Shown piece after piece: positions 60,589-64,000 of a stretch of 64,000 bases of DNA. Location: NCBI GenBank assembly GCA_964407665.1, contig CAYOWK010000005.1, forward strand, positions 67,929 to 131,928. Direction: 5' to 3'. The notes under the pieces were generated by a model that saw only the letters and a program-made list of their open reading frames with translations, ran no database searches and was not told the origin of the DNA. The stretch is from CAYOWK01 sp964407665 (GTDB lineage: Bacteria > Pseudomonadota > Alphaproteobacteria > Caulobacterales > Hyphomonadaceae). A program made the translations under genes and the position numbers. Each line of letters opens with the position of its first letter. Positions within the stretch are counted from its first letter, which is position 1.

Positions 60589-61149
60589 TCAGTCCGGAAC
60601 AGCGTATCGCAGGAACACCTTGCCGTTGGCAAAGGCTCGCTGCTGCATGAGGTTCAGATCGCGCCGCCCGAACCCGTCGAGCAGGCGCCTTCCGCCGCCT
60701 AGGACCAGCGGACACACCACCATCTGGATCTCGTCGATCATGCCCGCCCGCATCAGCGGCGCCACCAGGCTGCCGCTGCCGAGAATGACCAGATCGTGCG
60801 CCCCGTTTACCTTGAGGTCAGCGACGCCATTGATCAGCATGGGCAGAACCGTCGTGTTCGCCCGGCCCGCGTCCGTCATCGTGCGCGAGGCGACGTATTT
60901 CGGCATCGCATTCATGCCGCGGGCGACCTCCGGCATCATCGCCTCCGCCGCCGGGGTCGGCCAGAACGACGCCATCATCTCGTAGGTCGTCCGTCCCAGA
61001 AGCAGGGCGGCTTCGCCCTGGGCGTTGCTTGCGGTGAACGCCTGGAATTCCGGATCCGCCCCGCCTGCGTGCGCCCAGTCCATGCCGCCCTCGGCGTCGA
61101 CGAAATAGCCGTCGAGGCTGACGTTGTTGAACACCGACAATTTCTTCAT
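60589..61149 (-). CDS. Dihydrofolate reductase/RibD C-terminal family protein
   Basis: A 186-residue protein of the RibD-C/DHFR-like fold: KLSVFNNVSLDGYFVDAEGG, ALLLGRTTYEMMASFWP, and HDLVILGSGSLVAPLMRAG. These small NADPH-binding reductases are widespread, with unknown substrates; true folate reduction is not implied. The ATG at 61149 is 13 bases after the transporter stop, on the same strand, so the pair may be one operon. Confidence 0.85.
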   Translation of the reverse strand: MKKLSVFNNVSLDGYFVDAEGGMDWAHAGGADPEFQAFTASNAQGEAALLLGRTTYEMMASFWPTPAAEAMMPEVARGMNAMPKYVASRTMTDAGRANTTVLPMLINGVADLKVNGAHDLVILGSGSLVAPLMRAGMIDEIQMVVCPLVLGGGRRLLDGFGRRDLNLMQQRAFANGKVFLRYAVPD

Positions 61150-61162
61150 CTGAAGTCCCCCC

Positions 61163-62743
61163 TCAGCCGCCAAACACCAGCGGCGCCAGCGTCAGCCCCA
61201 TGATCGTCAGCACCCCCAGCGCCGCCAGGTTCATCATCAACCCCTTCCGGATCATGTCGCCCTGCTTCACCACCCCGGTTCCGAAGGCGATGGCGTTGGA
61301 CGCTGATCCCACCGGCATGGCAAAGCCCATGGACGCCGCCATCGCGGCGGGCACGATGAACGCCGCCACGCCCAGCTCCGGGCTCGCCTGCGCCAGCGAA
61401 AGCAGCACAGGCCCCATCAGCGACACCGTCGCGATGTTGGAGGCAAACTCCGTGATCACGATCACCAGCAGCCCGACCAGCAGGATCAGCAGGGCGGGGT
61501 GCAGCGTCGTCAGCCCCTCCAGCCCGCGCGCCATCCACGGCGACAGCCCCGACAGGTCGGCGGCCGAAGCTAGCGCCAGCCCGCCCCCGAACAGCAGCAG
61601 GATGCCCCACGGTATCTTGCCGGCGTCCTCCCAGATCAGCAGCGGACGGCCCTCGCGCTTGTCCGCCGGTATCAGGAACAGGAGCAGCGCGCCCAGCGTG
61701 GCGATCATCGTATCGACATGCCCCGGATCGATCCGCCCGCCCAGAACGTGCTCGCTCACCATCTCCGCAATCCAGCTCGACAGCACCCAGAGCGTCGCCA
61801 CCAGAAAGAAGACCGCCATCAGGCGCGTCTCGGGAACCGACAGGCGCCCGAGTTTCGACAGCTCCGTCTTCACGCGCGCCTGCGCCGCGCGTCCTTCGGC
61901 GGCATCGAGTTTCAGCCCGCGCGACAGGATCAGCCAGGCGATCGGCAACAGCACGAACACAACCGGCAGTCCCACCGCCATCCACTCGCCGAACGAGACG
62001 TCGATGCCCTGCGCCCGCATCTGCGCCAGCGCGATGCCGTTGGGCGGCGTGCCGATGGGCGTGGCAAGCCCGCCAATTGTGGCCGCCCAGGCAATCGACA
62101 GAACCAGCGCCGCCGCAAACTTCGGATTCTGCCGCCCGTCCGCAGAGCTCCCCGCCGCAACCGCCAGCGCCAGAGGCGTCAGGATCATCGAGGTCGACGT
62201 GTTGGAAATCCACATCGAGATGAAACCGGCGGCGACAATGAAACCGGCCAGCATCAGCTTGGGATTCACCCCGCCGCGCGCCACCACGCCATAGGCGATC
62301 CGTGTGGAAAGCCCCCAGCGCTCGATGGCGATCCCGAGCAGAAATCCGCCAATATAGAGAAGCACGATCGGGTTGGCGTAGTGCGCGCCGAGGTCGGCCA
62401 GCGTCACCATCCTCACCGTCTCGGGCGCCTGCGCCATGGCGTCGAGGCATGGCCCCTCGGTGGCGCACGCCAGCCCGCCGCGCGCATTGACGGTCACCTC
62501 GATACCGATCAGCGGAACAGCGATGATCGGCACAAGCGACGTCGCCGCCAGCGGCAGCGCTTCCGTCACCCACCACGTGGCCATCAGGATCAGCAGGGCC
62601 AGCACAAGCCGGCCTTCCATGGCCAGATCGGCGCCAATTGGAAGCAGCAGCGATAGAGCGGCCAGAACCGGGCCGGCCCAGAGGCCAAGGCTCTGAACCC
62701 GGCCGGCGCCTGCGGGGGCGTCGTCGTCAGCGGCGGTCTTCAC
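61163..62743 (-). CDS. DASS (SLC13) family sodium:dicarboxylate/anion transporter
   Basis: A 526-residue inner-membrane transporter with about 12 helices. TEALPLAATSLVPIIAVPLIG and the SNT-type motif in WISNTSTSMILTPLALAVAA, together with TIGGLATPIGTPPNGI and the C-terminal FASNIATVSLMGPVLLSL, mark the SLC13 family. It likely imports succinate/malate or sulfate with sodium. A hydrophilic N-terminus of about 20 residues precedes the first helix. Confidence 0.9.
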   Translation of the reverse strand: MKTAADDDAPAGAGRVQSLGLWAGPVLAALSLLLPIGADLAMEGRLVLALLILMATWWVTEALPLAATSLVPIIAVPLIGIEVTVNARGGLACATEGPCLDAMAQAPETVRMVTLADLGAHYANPIVLLYIGGFLLGIAIERWGLSTRIAYGVVARGGVNPKLMLAGFIVAAGFISMWISNTSTSMILTPLALAVAAGSSADGRQNPKFAAALVLSIAWAATIGGLATPIGTPPNGIALAQMRAQGIDVSFGEWMAVGLPVVFVLLPIAWLILSRGLKLDAAEGRAAQARVKTELSKLGRLSVPETRLMAVFFLVATLWVLSSWIAEMVSEHVLGGRIDPGHVDTMIATLGALLLFLIPADKREGRPLLIWEDAGKIPWGILLLFGGGLALASAADLSGLSPWMARGLEGLTTLHPALLILLVGLLVIVITEFASNIATVSLMGPVLLSLAQASPELGVAAFIVPAAMAASMGFAMPVGSASNAIAFGTGVVKQGDMIRKGLMMNLAALGVLTIMGLTLAPLVFGG

Positions 62744-62802
62744 AGGCGTTCCCCTCGAACTTTCGGCAGCACACTAGCCGCGAGAACCCTACGGGCAACC
62801 GC

Positions 62803-63180
62803 CTATCCTGAAGCGACGAAGGCGGAGAGCCTTTTGACCAGCTCCTGACGCGTTTTCCACGGTTTCCAGCTCGTGTGCAGCCGCGACAGCCAGTGCGTGT
62901 TCACGGCGGACATCTCCTTGCCCAGCTCACGCGGCGAGGGCAGGATTTTCCGGCCCAGTACGTCGATGGCGTGGCGGATTTCCTCGGGCGACGTGAACAC
63001 CAGCTCGCGCCCGCGATGGGCCACGATCCACACAGGATAGCCCCCGGCGTCCAGGTCTCGCGGAGGGCGGGGCGGATCGAAGCGCGTGGCGGTCCACACA
63101 GGGCCGTCCAGCCCCCGGTGGACCCAGGCGGATAGCGGGGAGAAGGGCGGGTCTTTCCGGAATTCTAGTCGTGTCTGCAC
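62803..63180 (-). CDS. Hypothetical protein
   Basis: A 125-residue protein with a GTG start (MQTRLEFRKDPPFSPLSAWV). A short fold reads TRFDPPRPPRDLDAGGYPVW, then LVFTSPEEIRHAIDVLGRKI and a basic helical end (WKPWKTRQELVKRLSAF). No family recognised and no signal peptide. It is divergent from the lipoprotein gene at 63295. Confidence 0.6.
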   Translation of the reverse strand: MQTRLEFRKDPPFSPLSAWVHRGLDGPVWTATRFDPPRPPRDLDAGGYPVWIVAHRGRELVFTSPEEIRHAIDVLGRKILPSPRELGKEMSAVNTHWLSRLHTSWKPWKTRQELVKRLSAFVASG

Positions 63181-63294
63181 GTCTGTCTGGATACCTCGCC
63201 GCCATCATCCGTTACACGTTCACCGCTTCCCATCCGTTCAGTGTGGGTTCAGGATGTCTGCAGAATCCTGTCTCACACATCAAGGATCCGCCCC

Positions 63295-63702
63295 ATGAAG
63301 ACCCTCATCGTCTCCGGTGTCGCAATCGCAGCCCTGCTTGCCTCCGCCTGCCAGTCCACCGATCCGGCTGAAACCGCCAAGCCCGATCCGCGCCAGGGCG
63401 AACAGGTCAACCAGATCTGCTTCACCCAGCAGATCCGCAACTGGCGGGAAAACGACCGCCGGTCGATCATCGTCGAACGCGGAATGAAGGACGAGTACAA
63501 GCTCGAGCTCGCCGGCACGTGCGATCCCGGCGACGCCTTCACATCCATAGGTCTGGTCTCGCGCCCCAGCGGCGGCTCCTGCCTGTCCACGGGCGACACG
63601 CTGATCACCGACGCCCGCTACAGCCCGGGCTCGTGCGTGATCAGCCGCATCTACAAGTGGAACAAGGACGCCCCGAAGCCGGAAGCCGAAGCCACGAAGT
63701 AA
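63295..63702 (+). CDS. Small lipoprotein, probable DUF6491 family
   Basis: A 135-residue exported lipoprotein: signal peptide MKTLIVSGVAIAALLASAC with lipobox, a short linker, then ICFTQQIRNWRENDRRSIIV, followed by LELAGTCDPGD and GSCLSTGDTLI with conserved cysteines. This pattern matches small exported proteins of Caulobacterales and Hyphomonadaceae grouped as DUF6491. AAGGA precedes the ATG. No function is known. Confidence 0.72.
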   Translation: MKTLIVSGVAIAALLASACQSTDPAETAKPDPRQGEQVNQICFTQQIRNWRENDRRSIIVERGMKDEYKLELAGTCDPGDAFTSIGLVSRPSGGSCLSTGDTLITDARYSPGSCVISRIYKWNKDAPKPEAEATK

Positions 63703-63767
63703 CGCCGCGCTGAGGCGACCCGCTGTAGGGACGAGGCCGCCCCTTTCCCACAGCCGGCTGCCATTTC

Positions 63768-63994
63768 TGGAAACGGACAGCTTGCTGTCCGGCATTCCCG
63801 CGCACGCAGGAATCCAGACTTAACTAGCTGACCCGAGCCACAATTTTCAAAGTCTGGATCTTCGCAAGCGCTAGGACCGCTGTCCTCCGGGCCGCTGCCC
63901 ACAAGGAAAACTCGCTCGTTCAATCCGACCGGGTATCCACATCCTGCAATCTCCCCCTCGCGCCTGTCACGGGAGGGTTTCGGGAGGCCTCCGA
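63768..63994 (+). repeat. Dispersed ~230-bp element, copy 2
   Basis: Matches copy 1 (1333-1557) in the same orientation: GGAAACGGACAGC, GGAATCCAGACTTAAC, TTTTCAAAGTCTGGATC, GGACCGC/GGGCCG blocks, and CGCGCCTGTC followed by GGGAGGGTTTCGGG. The two differ by scattered substitutions and small gaps. It may continue past the window edge. Confidence 0.7.
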
Positions 63995-64000
63995 TATCCG

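Overview
The window is high-G+C DNA from an alphaproteobacterium, most likely of the Hyphomonadaceae or a close relative. The reasons are the gene repertoire (fused indolepyruvate:ferredoxin oxidoreductase with an Lrp regulator, repeated DUF885 lipoproteins, an HvrA-type H-NS protein, a ZnuD-like TonB receptor) and short dispersed hairpin repeats of the kind common in that group. This placement is inference; there is no rRNA in the window.

Layout. (1) 1-10850, host: a partial MlaE-like permease, alanine racemase, about 1 kb of repeat-rich non-coding DNA, a zinc alcohol dehydrogenase with a DUF2332 gene, a beta-lactamase-family lipoprotein with an Lrp regulator, and divergently the large indolepyruvate oxidoreductase and an FAD oxidoreductase. 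(2) 10882-10958, tRNA-Met(CAU), the insertion site of a mobile element. (3) 10908-28311, a 17.4 kb integrated element bounded by 54-bp direct repeats of the tRNA 3' half. It has an integrase, an AlpA-like protein, a full HK97-type head and packaging module (portal, protease, capsid, HNH-kinase fusion, TerS, TerL, connector), a replication-initiator-like gene with iterons and small regulators. I find no tail gene except a tape-measure gene on the opposite strand, and no lysis genes. This resembles capsid-forming phage-inducible islands (tail-stealing satellites) more than a complete prophage. (4) 28376-64000, host: H-NS, a soluble globin-coupled chemoreceptor, PgsA, a TonB receptor behind a Zur-like double palindrome, three DUF885 lipoprotein peptidases, lipid and acyl-CoA enzymes, a ParDE pair, an M28 membrane peptidase, UvrC, a desaturase, a lipase, fructose-1,6-bisphosphatase, a Castor/Pollux-like channel protein, a DASS transporter and a small lipoprotein.

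How genes work together. Several adjacent pairs share a 1- or 4-base stop/start overlap and are probably co-translated: alr/mlaE, adh/DUF2332, Lrp/serine hydrolase, AlpA-like/int, protease/capsid and capsid/HNH. In the element, one long leftward unit (23235 to 15741) would make the head and packaging machine. The tape-measure gene runs towards it and the two meet at a strong hairpin. Early genes diverge around an XRE regulator at about 26.3 kb. The replication gene lies between the early and head modules and carries its iterons in its own 3' end, as lambda O does.

Three dispersed repeat families sit between host genes: three 110-bp palindromic elements with compensating base changes, four short hairpin units, and two copies of a roughly 230-bp element near the window ends. 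All functional calls rest on reading protein motifs; no database search was run.
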